A stretch of 64,000 bases of DNA from Rapana venosa (GCA_028751875.1 CM054155.1:5234236-5298235); one strand, 5' to 3'; shown: positions 1 through 11,738, counted from the first letter of the stretch. Numbers and translations: made by a program. The notes: generated by a model not told the origin, from the sequence alone.

Positions 1-100
1 TTCCTAAGAAAGCCCACAGAAATAAATTGGAGATACTACGGATCTACACAGTGACAGAGCCCGCGGTTTGTTCCCGCAGGAAAGAGAAACTGAACCAAAC

Positions 101-1690
101 AACATGAGAAATCGTCTGGGAAAACATGAAAATACTACATGAGAAATAGTCTGGGTAAACATGAAAATACTGCATAAGAAACAGTCTGGGTAAACATGAA
201 AATACTGCATAAGAAACAGTCTGGGTAAACATGAAAATACTGCATAAGAAACAGTCTGGGTAAACATGACAACAATACTACATAAGAAATAGTCTGGGTA
301 AACATGACAACAATACTACATAAGAAATAGTCTGGGTAAACATGACAACAATACTACATAAGAAATAGTCTGGGTAAATATGACAACAATACTACACGAG
401 AAATCGTCTGGGAAAACATGAAAATACTACATAAGAAACAGTCTGGGAAAACATGAAAATACTACATGAGAAATAGTCTGGATAAACATGAAAATACTAC
501 ATGAGAAATCGTCTGGGTAAACATGAAAATACTACATAAGAAATCGTCTGGGTAAACATGACAACAATACTACTACATAAGATATCGTCTGGGTAAACAT
601 GACAACAATACTACATAAGAAACAGTCTGGGTAAACATGAAAATACTACATAAGAAACAGTCTGGGTAAACATGACAATACTACATAAGAAATAGTCTGG
701 GAAAACATGAAAATATTACATAAGAAATTGTCTTTGTAAACATGAAAATACTATATAAGAAACAGTCTGGGTAACAATACTACATAAGAAATAGTCTGGG
801 TAAACATGACAACAATACTACATAAGAAATAGTCTGGGTAAACATGACAACAATACTACATAAGAAATAGTCTGGGTAAACATGAAAACAATACTATATA
901 AGAAATTGTCTGGATAAACATGACAGCAATACTACATAAGAAATCGTCTGGGTAAACATGAAAATACTACACAAGAAATAGTCTGGGTAAACATGACAAC
1001 AATACTACATAAGAAATAGTCTGGGTAAATATGACAACAATACTACACGAGAAATCGTCTGGGAAAACATGAAAATACTACATAAGAAACAGTCGGGGAA
1101 AACATGAAAATACTACATGAGAAATATTTCTGGATAAACATGAAAATACTACATGAGAAATCGTCTGGGTAAACATGAAAATACTACATAAGAAATCGTC
1201 TGGGTAAACATGACAACAATACTACTACATAAGATATCGTCTGGTAAACATGACAACAATACTACATAAGAAACAGTCTGGGTAAACATGAAAATACTAC
1301 ATAAGAAACAGTCTGGTTAAACATGACAATACTACATAAGAAATAGTCTGGGAAAACATGAAAATATTACATAAGAAATTGTCTTTGTAAACATGAAAAT
1401 ACTATATAAGAAACAGTCTGGGTAACAATACTACATAAGAAATAGTCTGGGTAAACATGACAACAATACTACATAAGAATAGTCTGGGTAAACATGACAA
1501 CAATACTACATAAGAAATAGTCTGGGTAAACATGACAAACAATACTACATAAGAAACAGTCTGGGTAAACATGACAACAATACTACATAAGAAATAGTCT
1601 GGGTAAACATGACAACAATACTACATAAGAAACAGTCTGGGTAAACATGACAACAATACTACATAAGAAATAGTCTGGGTAAAAATGATA
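101..1690. repeat. Minisatellite A, 35-38 bp unit with ~650 bp higher-order period
   Basis: Tandem units built around 'actacataagaaatagtct' followed by 'gggtaaacatga'. Longer units carry 'caacaata' and shorter ones 'aaata', giving 38- and 35-bp forms, roughly 40 copies in all. About 330-880 matches 980-1530 in variant order, including rare variants such as a doubled 'actact', 'gatatcg' and 'gtctttg', so there is a second period near 650 bp. Short reading frames on the minus strand are by-products of the repeat. The array is followed by a (TC)n tract at 1701-1722. Confidence 0.95.
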
Positions 1691-1722
1691 GTGCTACTAA
1701 GCTCTCTCTCTCTCTCTCTCTC

Positions 1723-2248
1723 GAGGGACAGGGCGTGTTTGTAGCAGCTGTGCAAATGACGGTGTTGTTTGCTGTGTTGGTGTCCACCTATCCTTTCAAG
1801 GTTGTGCATGTGTATCAGTGAATGTGAGAGGAATGCAATGCTGTTGACAGATTAGCTCATAAAACCAGGTATGGACTCTTAATTAAGATCTAATGATTTA
1901 TAGGAGATATTGAAGAAATCTGTGGCAGTGATACTTGTTCACTGGACCTGCATCGTGTAGCTTTGAAAACGTTCATTTTGCACGTGCCTTAGTGTGTTGA
2001 TGTGACCAGTGTGCTGAAATATTGACAGCCTGCATACACATTGTACAGTGTGTGGTGAGCATGACTTAACTCCCCTGACTCGCAATCGTGTTTGTGTTGT
2101 GTTGACGTTGCTAGGCAGTAACGCTGGGTACAGTGTGTGTCATGGCTGGCTGTTAGCTCCCTTGCCTGTCCCACGTCCGAGCTGACTGGCCATGAATTAT
2201 GACTTTATACCGCAACCTGTCAAAATAAAGGTGTTTACTTAGACAAGT
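1723..2248 (+). other. Non-coding leader between array and LINE-A ORF1
   Basis: No recognisable gene. It lies directly upstream of the first LINE-A reading frame and probably includes the LINE 5' UTR, with an internal promoter expected for this class, but I cannot place the element's 5' end or a promoter motif. GT/CA-rich words are frequent around 1980-2110. Confidence 0.4.
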
Positions 2249-3361
2249 GTGATGTGTGATACCTCAAATATAAAACATGGCAAACTGCAGCCTACCTTGG
2301 ACTGTCTCCAAAAAAAGTTTTCATGTGATGAAAAGGAACTGATATCATGGAGAAACTGTCTATTTTATCGTTACGCTGCTGTTGACAATGATTGTACTGT
2401 AATAGAAAAAACTGACTATGACAGTAAAGATAATCCTCTGTCTCTCCCACTGTGGATCAAGGAACCGACACCTACCCACCTGTCTAAGTCAGTGCTTCGT
2501 GTGTTTCACAATGACATAAAATGTGTGACTCTTTCTCTGTACTTCACTCGTCAAGGAACAGGAACTCTACTGTGTCAGGGAGTGGCCTGTACAAATTGGG
2601 CCAAATATGAATGTGAAGAACTTAAAGATATTGTGATGGAGTGTTGTGAAAATGATGATTCCCACACACTACAACACACACTACTCACACTTCCTCTAAC
2701 CTTTCTGACTGATGACGGTAGCAGTTTACCACTGTCTGCACCCTTAAATGATCTCACAGCAGTTACTTCTCCTCCTCCACCTTCTACTACAGCAGAGGAG
2801 TCTCTACATGATAATGTCCTCCTGGACTACATGCTAGACACTTCTCTTGTGTCCCCTTTCACCAACAGAACAGAAGTAAGCCAACTTATCCCCACTGATA
2901 ACCATGACGTTGGTCATGAAAACAACAAACATGTTGAACCAACCCACAGCCCTAGCATCACGTCTTCTCCCTGTGCCAATACACCACACAGGGCACAGAG
3001 TGTAAAGCACACACCTAAACAGGGGAAGCACTTCAGACGTTTACGACCACGACGAACGTTGTGCCCGTCACAACATGTAAACAAAACACTGACGGAAAAA
3101 CTGCAGACTATTGAAGAATCACTTGACTTCATTTTTACCAGATTAACTAACCAAGATGTTGAGTTTTCCTCTAGTCTGGAAGACTGCAAATGCTCCATCA
3201 AAAAGGAACTAAAACATCATATTGACCTCAAGATTAAATCAGTTCTTTCCGCCATTGACAATGTACAGTGTAGCATGGCTAAATGTGATGCAACAATCAG
3301 CAGTCTCATTAAGGAAAATCACTCCCTAAAAACATCTCTTAAAGGGGTCAGTTCACTCTGA
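2249..3361 (+). CDS. LINE-A ORF1, N-terminal part with coiled coil (370 aa)
   Basis: Open frame of 370 codons starting MMCDTSN. Residues 1-150 form a Cys-containing region I do not recognise. Residues ~160-260 are low-complexity and Ser/Thr/Pro-rich. A basic patch (HFRRLRPRRT) lies near 262-271, and residues ~280-368 have heptad-like hydrophobic spacing expected of a coiled coil. ORF1 proteins of LINEs bind element RNA as multimers, and the basic patch and coiled coil suit that. The frame stops at 3361, but the +1 frame just upstream continues as HSELRQLKQKAH into the next segment. ORF1 was therefore probably one longer frame and this stop reflects a frameshift near 3350. Confidence 0.7.
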   Translation: MMCDTSNIKHGKLQPTLDCLQKKFSCDEKELISWRNCLFYRYAAVDNDCTVIEKTDYDSKDNPLSLPLWIKEPTPTHLSKSVLRVFHNDIKCVTLSLYFTRQGTGTLLCQGVACTNWAKYECEELKDIVMECCENDDSHTLQHTLLTLPLTFLTDDGSSLPLSAPLNDLTAVTSPPPPSTTAEESLHDNVLLDYMLDTSLVSPFTNRTEVSQLIPTDNHDVGHENNKHVEPTHSPSITSSPCANTPHRAQSVKHTPKQGKHFRRLRPRRTLCPSQHVNKTLTEKLQTIEESLDFIFTRLTNQDVEFSSSLEDCKCSIKKELKHHIDLKIKSVLSAIDNVQCSMAKCDATISSLIKENHSLKTSLKGVSSL

Positions 3362-4986
3362 ATTAAGGCAGTTAAAACAAAAAGCACACCCAAATAAAAG
3401 TGTATACACACAGTGTGACCTGCCAGCCACTGACAAAATCGTGTGTGGTACAGCTACAGAGGAACAGGCATCTGGTGATCCTTTGCCACCTCTGTCAGTT
3501 GTTCCCTCAGCAATACAGGACAACTCCCTTGATCAGTCTGAACATGCAAACAACACTGGGGAAGAGTCTGCTAAAGATAACCCCCCACCTCAAAACCCAA
3601 GCACTCAAGTTGATGTAGCCAGTATACCTGTAGAAAACAGATTTGGGGTACTTGCAACTCTTGACCAGGATCAGGAACATAGCAGTCAAACTCCTAGATT
3701 TTCAAACACAGAGTCTATTGTTCCAAAAGCCAGGAAAGTAACTAGTCTTGACAGTAAACCACTGCCCACAGAAAAGGTAGATAACCCAGAACAGGTGTTG
3801 AGGAATGTAACAATTCCTGCAGAAACTTCCTCCATCATCATTGGTGATTCCATAATTAAATACATTAATCCAAGACGATTGGAAACACAAGCTAATTCAA
3901 CTATTTAAAGTCTGCATTAGAGGCTTAACTGTCCCCAGTCTTATCAGTGGCTCACTGATAGAGCACCAAGCCCAAGTCAGCCAGTCATTGTGCAGTGGGG
4001 GTGAACGACTGCTCTAGCGGACCCATCCCAATCCAGACTTGGAAGAAAGCAATCTCTTATGTAAGGAGTGCTTTCCTAGTGCCTGTAATCACTTTTAGCT
4101 CTGTACTTCAGACTCGTGTGAAGGCACCAACTTAATAACTGTATTGCTCCATCAAATAGAAATCTTCATGAAGCCTGTACTAGCATGCACATTGATATGC
4201 TAGATCATTATAGAACCTTTATCACCCCAAATGGTGCCCCACGTCAGGCTCTGTACAATGATGTAATTCACCCCAGTGTAAAAGGTACAGCTCGTCTTGC
4301 AGTCAGTTTTAAACAGATACTTCCCCAGCCACATGCAAGAACGTTTGCGCCCAGCAATAATGAGAACTCTCTTGGAGAGCAGGCTGGTGCGCCTCGTAAT
4401 CGTCGTGTTGTTTCCAACACAAGAGATGTAAAACGTACAGCTCAGCATTGGCTTGGGGGTGAACCCAGATTGACGGGTGCCTCCAGAAATCTACATGTTC
4501 CACCCATGTCATCAGTACAAGATTTCCCCTCTTTGCCCTCCCAGAACAGCCGTTCTCTGGTTGGGGATAGGATGGACCACTGTATTCAGGATCCATCTCC
4601 TGTGTCCAGACCACGGAATGGTTTGGAGGAAGGTACGGGGGATGTGTCTGCAGGTGCTGTAAGCTGCAGGCCACAGGTTGACAGGGACATGCACCTTTCG
4701 TTATGCTCAATCAGCTGCCCCCCTTCAACTACCCCCTATTACAGCCTATCCAAATTATATGACCCCTAACACTTCCTACCCGAGATTTCAGCTGCCTTAC
4801 CCTTATCCCCCTTACGGTTTTCCTGGTAGAGACTTTGCCCTTAAACAGGCAAATCTCCCATACCACCCTGTAGCCCCAGGTTTTTACCCTCATGGTAGTG
4901 CTGACACTCGCAGCTGGCTCTCACCCAATCCTGCTGGCCAATATGCTCAACACCTTATGAATGTAGCATCCCAAATGATGGCATAG
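3356..4986 (+). pseudogene. LINE-A ORF1, C-terminal part with broken SGNH hydrolase-like domain and Pro-rich tail
   Basis: Continuation of ORF1 in shifted frames. Three blocks of the SGNH/GDSL hydrolase fold are visible in order: a nucleophile block reading IIIGDSIIKY (GDS at 3843-3851), a Gly-x-Asn-Asp block reading GVNDC (3998-4009) and a DVIHPS block with the Asp and His at 4260-4271. Spacing suits a small SGNH domain of the kind found in ORF1 of CR1/L2-type LINEs. Frame changes occur near 3900 and again near 4690, after which a Pro/Tyr-rich C-terminus (PYPYPPYGFPG) runs to the stop at 4984-4986. As sequenced it cannot make one protein. Sequencing error or genuine decay could both explain the shifts. 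Confidence 0.75.
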
Positions 4987-5661
4987 TAAGATTGTGAACT
5001 GTATGTGAATATAAACGTAGCCTGTGTGTTTGTATGTACAAAATGAACATGAAGTAATATTTTGTATTTTGATGATAAAGATTAAACTATTACTTTGCGC
5101 ATGCTGATAAGTTAAAACTTGGAAAATACCTGTGAAATGTGTTTTTTTCTGACTTAACAGGCTCCTGTAATGTTGTTTTTCTGTTTTGGTATTTTGCGGT
5201 TTTCCTATGATATGTCAGAGTTGTAGCTGTCATGAAGTGAATGATTTGGGCCACGCTGGTGCTCGGACAGGGGACTTTATATTCTGTTTGAAAATCATAA
5301 GGTCAGGCAAGAGTATTCTCCCTTGAGAGAATTGATAGCCTGGACATTGAACGTTATTTTTGGACTGACTCTAAGTCTGTGGCTTGATTTGCATTCATTT
5401 CAAGGTTTTGCTTGCTTTCGCTTTTTTTGCTTATTTAACTTTGCATTGTATTGGTATTTTCATTCTCAAATTTTGACTTTCTGCTCTTTGTTTTTGTGCT
5501 TGTTGGTGGTGTAGGCCTCAGTTTTGTGCAGATATATTTTCGCATTAATAACTAGTCTCCATTTGCAACTTCGTATGGTTGGTTTGTTAAGATTGTGCAT
5601 GTTCAGAATAAGATTGTTATAGTGAATGAATATTTCATTGTTTTGACTAATTCTATACATT
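4987..5661 (+). other. LINE-A inter-ORF spacer
   Basis: AT-rich stretch between the end of ORF1 and the first clear endonuclease residues. It holds only short chance frames. No coding similarity, tRNA-like or tandem repeat structure seen. Confidence 0.6.
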
Positions 5662-7437
5662 ATGACAAATCTGTCCAATTCCGATGGTTGGCTAACTAGA
5701 TATGGATTCAAAGTAGGCTTTTTAAATGTTTGTCATCTGCTAAATAAAGTTTCAGATTTGCCCTCCATTTTGTCAAATGTAAATAGTTCCTTTCATATTT
5801 TTGGCTTCTCCGAATCAAGGTTGTCATATAATGTGGCAGATGATATAATTTCAGTTCCGAGCTATAATTCTATCAGACGAGATGCCAAAACCAAATTAGA
5901 AACAGGATTAATAACTTATATACATCAGTCATTAAATTATAAGCAGATAACATTGTTTGATAACTATGGCATTGAATGTATATGGCTAGAAGTACACCTG
6001 AAAGGAGCCAAACCAATACTAGTAGGATTTTTGTATCGAAACCCAGATGAACGCATTAGCTGGTTTGATAATTTTGAACAAATGATGGATGATGTTTGCA
6101 ACTACTCAACTGAAATAATTCTACTTGGTGATTTCAATATTGATTTGCTTAAGCCTAATGATAAATGGAAAAAAATCTTTCAGGTGTATAGTCTGACACA
6201 ATTGGTAAATATTCCAACAAGGAAAACTCCACGTTCTGAAACATTGATTGACCACATATACACAACCATCCATCTAACATTGTTGAAACTGTCTGTACCT
6301 GTCTATGGCCTAAGCGATCACTATCCTGTATGTTTTACATGGTCAAAAAAAGGGGCTAAAATACCCAGATGCAAACACAAATACATTTCTTTTCGCAGCT
6401 ATAGAAAGTTTAATGCAGATCATTTTTTGTCCGACTTATGTAAAGCTAACTTCTCTTACGTTTATCAGTGTACTGACCCACATGAAGCACTTGAAATTTG
6501 GTATAATATTTTTTCATCAATCTTTGATAGTCATGCTCCTCTTAGAATCAAACGTGTAAAAGCTAGAGATAAACCACCCTGGTTAACTAATGAAATCACT
6601 GAAGCCATAGCCGTCCGAGATAATTTACTAAAATCAACAGAAGAGATGAAAAATTTAAGGAGCAGCGAAATAAAGTGACATTCATGAAACGAATTGCAAA
6701 AAAGAAATATTTTAGTGAGTTAATATCATCTAAGAAGGACACAAAGTCTCTCTGGAAAGCAATTAATCAGTTAGCCGGTAAATCATCATGTGCTTCATCA
6801 GGTATGGGTCTATCTGCAGAAAAGATCAATAAACACTTTTGTTCTATTGCAGAAAAAATTGTAAACATTGACCGCTCAGAATTCAATGACTTACATCTTT
6901 TACAGGAATTTTGTAACTCAGAGTCAATAAAGTCTAAACTATCCTTCAAATATATTGGTGTGCATGAAGTGCATAAGGAATTGTGTTCATTAAAGCAAAC
7001 AAGCTCCCGTGGTTTAGATAATTTAGACAGCAAAATTTTGAAGATTTCTGCGCAGTAATCTCTGAACATCTTACATATATCTATAATCTCTGTATTGAAA
7101 AAAGTTGCTATCCTCAAATGTTTAAAGATGCCAAAGTTATACCTGTTCTTAAATCTGGAGATCCAAATGACCCTTCCAACTATCGACCTATTTCAATTCT
7201 ATCTATCTTATCTAAACCTTTAGAAAAGCATTTAAAGCAACATCTTCTGTCACACTTTACTAAACATAACTTATTTCATCCTAATCAAAGTGGCTTTAGA
7301 GAAAATCATTCATGTCATACTGCACTCAGCAACATCATAGAGCAATGGCATTTAAATATTAATAATAATATCTTAACTGGAGCAATTTTTGTAGACTTTG
7401 CCAAGGCATTTGACTGTATTGATCACAACCTCCTAGT
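5662..7437 (+). pseudogene. LINE-A ORF2, 5' half: AP-like endonuclease and start of reverse transcriptase
   Basis: The first frame (5662-6678, 338 aa) is an exonuclease/endonuclease/phosphatase domain that would nick the target DNA. Visible motifs are FLNVCHL, GFSESRL, the GDFN block at 6127-6138 and the SDH block at 6313-6321, so the catalytic Asn/Asp/His set looks complete. A linker ending PPWLT and a second frame (6675-7058) lead to the RT N-terminus. Another shift near 7053 gives the third frame (7118 on), with SNYRPISIL, NQSGFRENHS and the first catalytic Asp block FVDFAKAFDCIDH. Coding similarity stops at DHNLLV, where the antisense Rex1-like LINE inserts; the rest of the RT resumes at 9340. 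Two frameshifts and the insertion disable the gene. Confidence 0.9.
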
Positions 7438-9337
7438 CAAGTCAAAGTCAAGTCAAGTCAAAAACACTTTAATCATCCCATGAAGGGCAATTACAATACT
7501 GACAGGCAGATTGATACTCATCAAATATATCAAAGACACAAAAGCTATATTTCATATTGGTTTTCAAATAAAATGTCACGACACACACACACACACACAC
7601 CACACACGCGCGCATGCGCACAAACATCAATTGTGACACAATTTTAAACTCATTGACTAGAGACATAAAAACTTATTTTTACGCACGCATATACGCAGCA
7701 CGTACACACGCACGTACGTGTGTGTGCGAACACGCCACGCACACCCACACCATACACCAATATATGAATTCAATGTTTTAAGACAGTTGACTAGAACACA
7801 GACTTATTTCACACACCCACGCACCCACACACACACACACACACAATTATGTATTGACTACATTCGTAACAATGACAATCAGGCAGATAATTCAGAGAAA
7901 TGTAAGAACTAGGTAGACAACATCATTGTGAATTCAGAAGTCGAATGCTTACTGGCACAAAAGAATTTCTTTTCTGTTGGTTTTGCTGATGGGACACTGA
8001 AAACGGCGTTCCGAAGGCAACATTTGAAATTCTGGAAACAAAGCATGAGAAGATCAGCCAAAATGGCTGTGGCTTTGCGTACAAGCTGCTGATTGCAGAA
8101 CGACATGAGATCTCTTTGTTCTTTTCCAATTATTTTTGAGCAGATTCTTACAATTCTCTGCAGGCCATTCTTGTTTTTAACACTAAGGTTATTGTACTAA
8201 CAAATGAAAGCAAAACTTAGAACACTCTCTATGTAAGACTTGTAAACAAGGAAAGGATCTTTTTGTCTACAAAAAATGATTTTAGTTTCCTCAGAAAATA
8301 CAGACGTTGTTGTCCCTTTTTGACAATAGCGTCAGTGTTAACGTCCCAGTTTAACTTGTGGTCAAAAACAGTTCCCAGATACTTATAGTTCAAAACGTTT
8401 TCAACCTCTTGATTATGGATAATAATATTCTTAGGAGTATGCCCTGATCTTCTGAAGTCGATAGGCAGGTCTTTAGTTTTAGAAACATTTAGCTCCAGAT
8501 AGGCCTCGTCACACCAGTGTACGAACTCGGTGAGGGCTGGACCATGGTCTAAGACTGATCCGGATAAGAGGGATAACAGAGCACTATCGTCTGCGAACTT
8601 TACCAGAAAGGAATTTCCATAGTTGCTTCTGCAATCATCTGTGTATAGAATGTACAGAAGTGGTGAGAGGACGCAACCCTGCGGAGAACCAGTGCAGGTA
8701 AATCTAACCGAAGAAGATATTTTGTTGGCCAAAACACGCTGTGGTCTGTTGGTTAAAAATTCAATCAGCCAACGAACAAGTTGATTGTCTACGTCAAACT
8801 TTGAAATTATTTTTGTTAACCAGAACGTGAGGCTGTATTGTATTGAAAGCTGAACTAAAGTCAGCTAACAATATTCTGGCATGAGAGTCAGGTGTTTCCA
8901 AGTGGCTATACAACTTGTTCAAAATGAATAGTTTGGCATCTTCGACACCCCTTCGAGACCTGTATGCAAATTGCAGTGGGTCAAGGTCTTTCTCTGTAGC
9001 AGAAAGAATGAGAGATTTTACGATCTTTTCCAGCGTTTTTCATCACAAGAGATGTTGAGAGCTACAGGTCTAAAATCGTTAGGCGAGAAGGATTGGGTTT
9101 CTTTGGAAGAGGTATTACATTGGAAGTTTTCCAAATAACAGGAATCTGACAAGTATCCAGTGAGGCCTGGAACAGGTGTTGAAGGACACTGGCAAGCTCA
9201 GTAGCGCAGAATTTCAGGGTTCTTCCACATATACCGTCTGGTCCGGGAGATTTGTTAATATTTATTGCCTTTAAGTGCTTACAGATAATTTCTTCATCAA
9301 CAATGACGCTATTCTCAGAAACTAGTAAAGAAACTGG
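7438..9337 (-). mobile_element. Nested Rex1/Babar-like LINE, 5'-truncated, antisense inside LINE-A
   Basis: Inserted between the LINE-A codons for DHNLLV and MYGLCAD. On the minus strand it begins at about 9337 inside a linker before INKSPGPDG, so it is 5'-truncated and lacks the endonuclease. Its 3' end is a run of 'tcaag'-type short repeats at 7438-7461, the expected tail at the side where target-primed reverse transcription starts. The 3' UTR (about 7462-7915) contains CA-rich microsatellites. A short possible target duplication 'ctagt' sits at both edges, too short to rely on. A close relative lies at 63.44-64.0 kb. Confidence 0.85.
7920..9337 (-). pseudogene. Rex1-like reverse transcriptase pseudogene
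   Basis: Minus-strand reading gives the Rex1/Babar-type RT in order: INKSPGPDGICGRTLK and VIWKTSNVIPLPKKP (9300-9090), a shifted stretch with PDSHARILLADFSSAFN (about 8900-8820), then a clean frame 8732-8229 with STGSPQGC-type block (TGSPQGCVLSP, near 8690-8660) and the catalytic FADD near 8597-8586. Further blocks are LELNVSKTKDLPIDFRR and VLNYKYLGTVFDHKLNWD. The C-terminal domain continues in other frames to about 7923, ending in a FVPVSIRLLN block usual for this family. Several stops and frameshifts make it non-functional. Confidence 0.85.
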
Positions 9338-9339
9338 CA

Positions 9340-10356
9340 ATGTATGGTTTATGCGCAGACTCACTAAAACTAATTACCTGTTTTCTTGATAAAAGAAGAC
9401 AAGCTGTTTATCAAGATTCAATTATGTCGTCCCTTTTGCCAGTGAAGTATGGTATTCCTCAAGGTTCTGTGCTAGGGCCCGTCCTCTTTTCAATATATAT
9501 CAATGATCTTCCTCTCCATGTTTCTTCCACTTGTGAACTCTTTGCCGACGACACCACCATACATACAGCGAATCATGATGTAAACTCTTTAGGTAAAATT
9601 TTGCAAAAGGACTTAAACAATCTAGCAGCATGGACAGAGTGCAATCACATGGCTCTTCATCCACTGAAATCAAAATTCATGGTTGTTGCAACAAGACAAA
9701 AGCGCCAAAACTTTAAAACCAAACTAAATGGAATAAAGATTTACGATAAAGTATTAGAAGAAGTCAGCTCATATAAACTACTTGGTCTACATATTGATAA
9801 TAACTTGTCATGGTCTGATCATGTTTTTAGTATTTCAAAAAAATTATCTAAGAAGCTATTCCAACTTAATCGAATAAAACATTTCCTTGATCAGCATACT
9901 CGAAAACTATTCTTCTACGCTTATATAAAACCTGATCTTGATTATGCATCTACATGCTGGGATTTGGCAAGTAAAAACTGTTTACGACAACTTGAGAGAG
10001 TATATAAACGTTCTCTCAAGTTAATTCTGCTTAGAACTACTTCCTTAGAAACTAGTAGCTACAAAGAGTTGAACATTCTTCCTTTTAGTTTACATTGTCT
10101 CTTTAATAAAGGTGTATTTATGTATAAGATTATGAATAAACTAGCCCCTCATTATCTTTGTCAGCGGTTCCCTATTAAAACTGTTCGTAACAAAAGCAGT
10201 GTTGTTACTCCTCATCCAAGAACCGATCTGTTTATGTCATCCCTTGTTTATTCTGGTAGCAAGTTATGGAACGAAATCCCAACCTTTATAAAAGAGAAAA
10301 GTAGCATATCATCTTTCAAAAAAGCGTACCACACACACTTGTTTAATTTTCTGTAA
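9340..10356 (+). pseudogene. LINE-A ORF2, 3' half: reverse transcriptase palm, thumb and C-terminus
   Basis: This open frame of 338 codons continues the RT begun at 7118-7437. It starts in MYGLCADSLKLI, which normally follows DHNLL. It contains GIPQGSVLGPVLF (near 9450-9490), the catalytic FADD at 9541-9552, MALHPLKSKFMV, YKLLGLHIDNNLSW, and the conserved C-terminal region ending GSKLWNEIP and FKKAYHTHLFNFL before the stop. The ATG is simply the first Met after the nested element, so this is not an independent gene. No internal stop is present, so the copy was probably recent when interrupted. Confidence 0.9.
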
Positions 10357-11083
10357 TATGCATTGGGTGAGCGTGCTTGTTGAACTCTGTGTGTGTGAGT
10401 GTGTATGCGTGCAAGTGCGCGCAAATGTGTGTGAGTGTGTGTGTGTGTGTGTGTGTGCGTGTGCGGTGTGTTTTGATGCTCTGTGGTGGTGGGTTGTTGT
10501 TGTTGTTGTTGTTTTTTCTTCCAAATAATGTTCATTGTTTGGTTTTGACGGTGTAATGTGTGGCTATGGTATTTTGATGATTACGACATAAGGCTGTTAT
10601 GATATGTGAGGAAATGTACATGTGTATGGATTTGTATTCTGGACGATTTGTGTGATTTGTGCAAGCTCGCACGTGTAGTTGCATTTCCGTGCATATGTAC
10701 GGTAGTGTGTGTGTGTGTTTGTGCGTGGGTGCGCACGTGCGTGCGTGTGTGTGAGTGTGTGTGTGTTTGATTTTTGGAGGAGGGTTATCTGTTTAGGGGA
10801 AGCGGGTGCCCAAGGATGGGAGTTTGTCAGTGTTTAACTGGTTTTGTTTATTTATTCGATTGGTTTACTTCTGTGGTCTTTCATTGATTTCATGACTTCA
10901 GTCAATAATTGAATGGCAATTTGAATGATTCATTTCTTTGCTTTTTGACATTATCTTGTTTGTTGATCAATTGGTTTATTTATGTTTGTTTCACTTTTTC
11001 CCTATGAGGGCCTGGTGTAAAGAAGCCTCTGGCTTATCCAATTACCCTCATTAAAATATTCGAGTTCGAGTTCGAGTTCGAGT
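10357..11083 (+). other. LINE-A 3' UTR and short-repeat tail
   Basis: GT-rich stretches at 10388-10460 and 10707-10765 and a (TTG)n run near 10495-10512 sit in an otherwise unstructured UTR. The element ends after 'attaaaatattcgag', followed by several 'ttcgag' repeats at about 11057-11083. Tails of repeated 6-8-mers are usual for CR1-type LINEs. The tail runs straight into a TC microsatellite. Confidence 0.7.
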
Positions 11084-11090
11084 TCTCTCT

Positions 11091-11143
<53 letters not shown>

Positions 11144-11222
11144 TCCTCTCTCTCTCCTCTCTCCCCAGTAACTACTAAACTCTGTGTGTTTTTATCTGTG
11201 TCTATCTGTGTCTGTGTCTGTG

Positions 11223-11273
<51 letters not shown>

Positions 11274-11340
11274 TCCTCTCTCTCCTCTCTCTCTCTCTCA
11301 GTAATACTAAACTCTGTGTGTTTTTATCTGTGTCTCTCTG

Positions 11341-11410
<70 letters not shown>

Positions 11411-11426
11411 TCTCCCTCTCTTTCTC
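11084..11426. repeat. Compound (TC)n / (TCTG)n microsatellite
   Basis: Three pure or nearly pure TC tracts (11084-11170, 11226-11300, 11358-11426), separated by two copies of a TG-rich spacer containing 'aaactctgtgtgtttttatc' (about 11176-11222 and 11310-11345). The repeated spacer shows that a ~130 bp segment was duplicated together with the TC tract. Ser/Leu/Val-rich frames through it are artefacts of the repeat. Confidence 0.9.
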
Positions 11427-11669
11427 CACAATATAACATATATTTTCAACCCACTTCAGCCCAATTTTGTGTGTGTGCATGAAGGTTTTCAATCTCACTT
11501 TCAGTGGGTCTATAACTTTTTTCCAGTAAGTACAAACTCCCTACGTTCTAACTTTCGAAATCATGTTGGGACTGATAAGAATTACGGGATTCTATGCAGT
11601 TTTGATTTGTGCATGCTGGTACACACCTAAACACCATTAAGCCACCTCAGACTATTTAACCTCCATATT

Positions 11670-11670
<1 letters not shown>

Positions 11671-11738
<68 letters not shown>

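Larger units (their letters stand above)
2200..11083 (+). mobile_element. LINE-A: CR1-group non-LTR retrotransposon, interrupted by a nested LINE
   Basis: A nearly complete two-ORF LINE. In order it shows ORF1 (coiled coil plus SGNH-type domain), a ~675 bp inter-ORF spacer, ORF2 (AP-like endonuclease, then reverse transcriptase) and a GT-rich 3' UTR ending at about 11041-11083 in a short tail repeat of 'attcgag' type units. Removing the antisense insertion at 7438-9337 leaves about 7 kb, a usual length for CR1-type elements. ORF1 proteins with an esterase/SGNH domain and short-repeat tails instead of poly(A) are known in CR1 and L2 groups, which is the basis for the clade call. A few frameshifts make this copy inactive as sequenced. 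The 5' limit is a guess. Confidence 0.8.

Noticed and set aside
101..1690. CRISPR-like array of 35-38 bp repeats
   Set aside because: Units are contiguous with no unique spacers, and no cas-like genes are present; this is a eukaryotic minisatellite.
2575..3201. Minus-strand frames of 60-95 codons
   Set aside because: Shadows of LINE-A ORF1.
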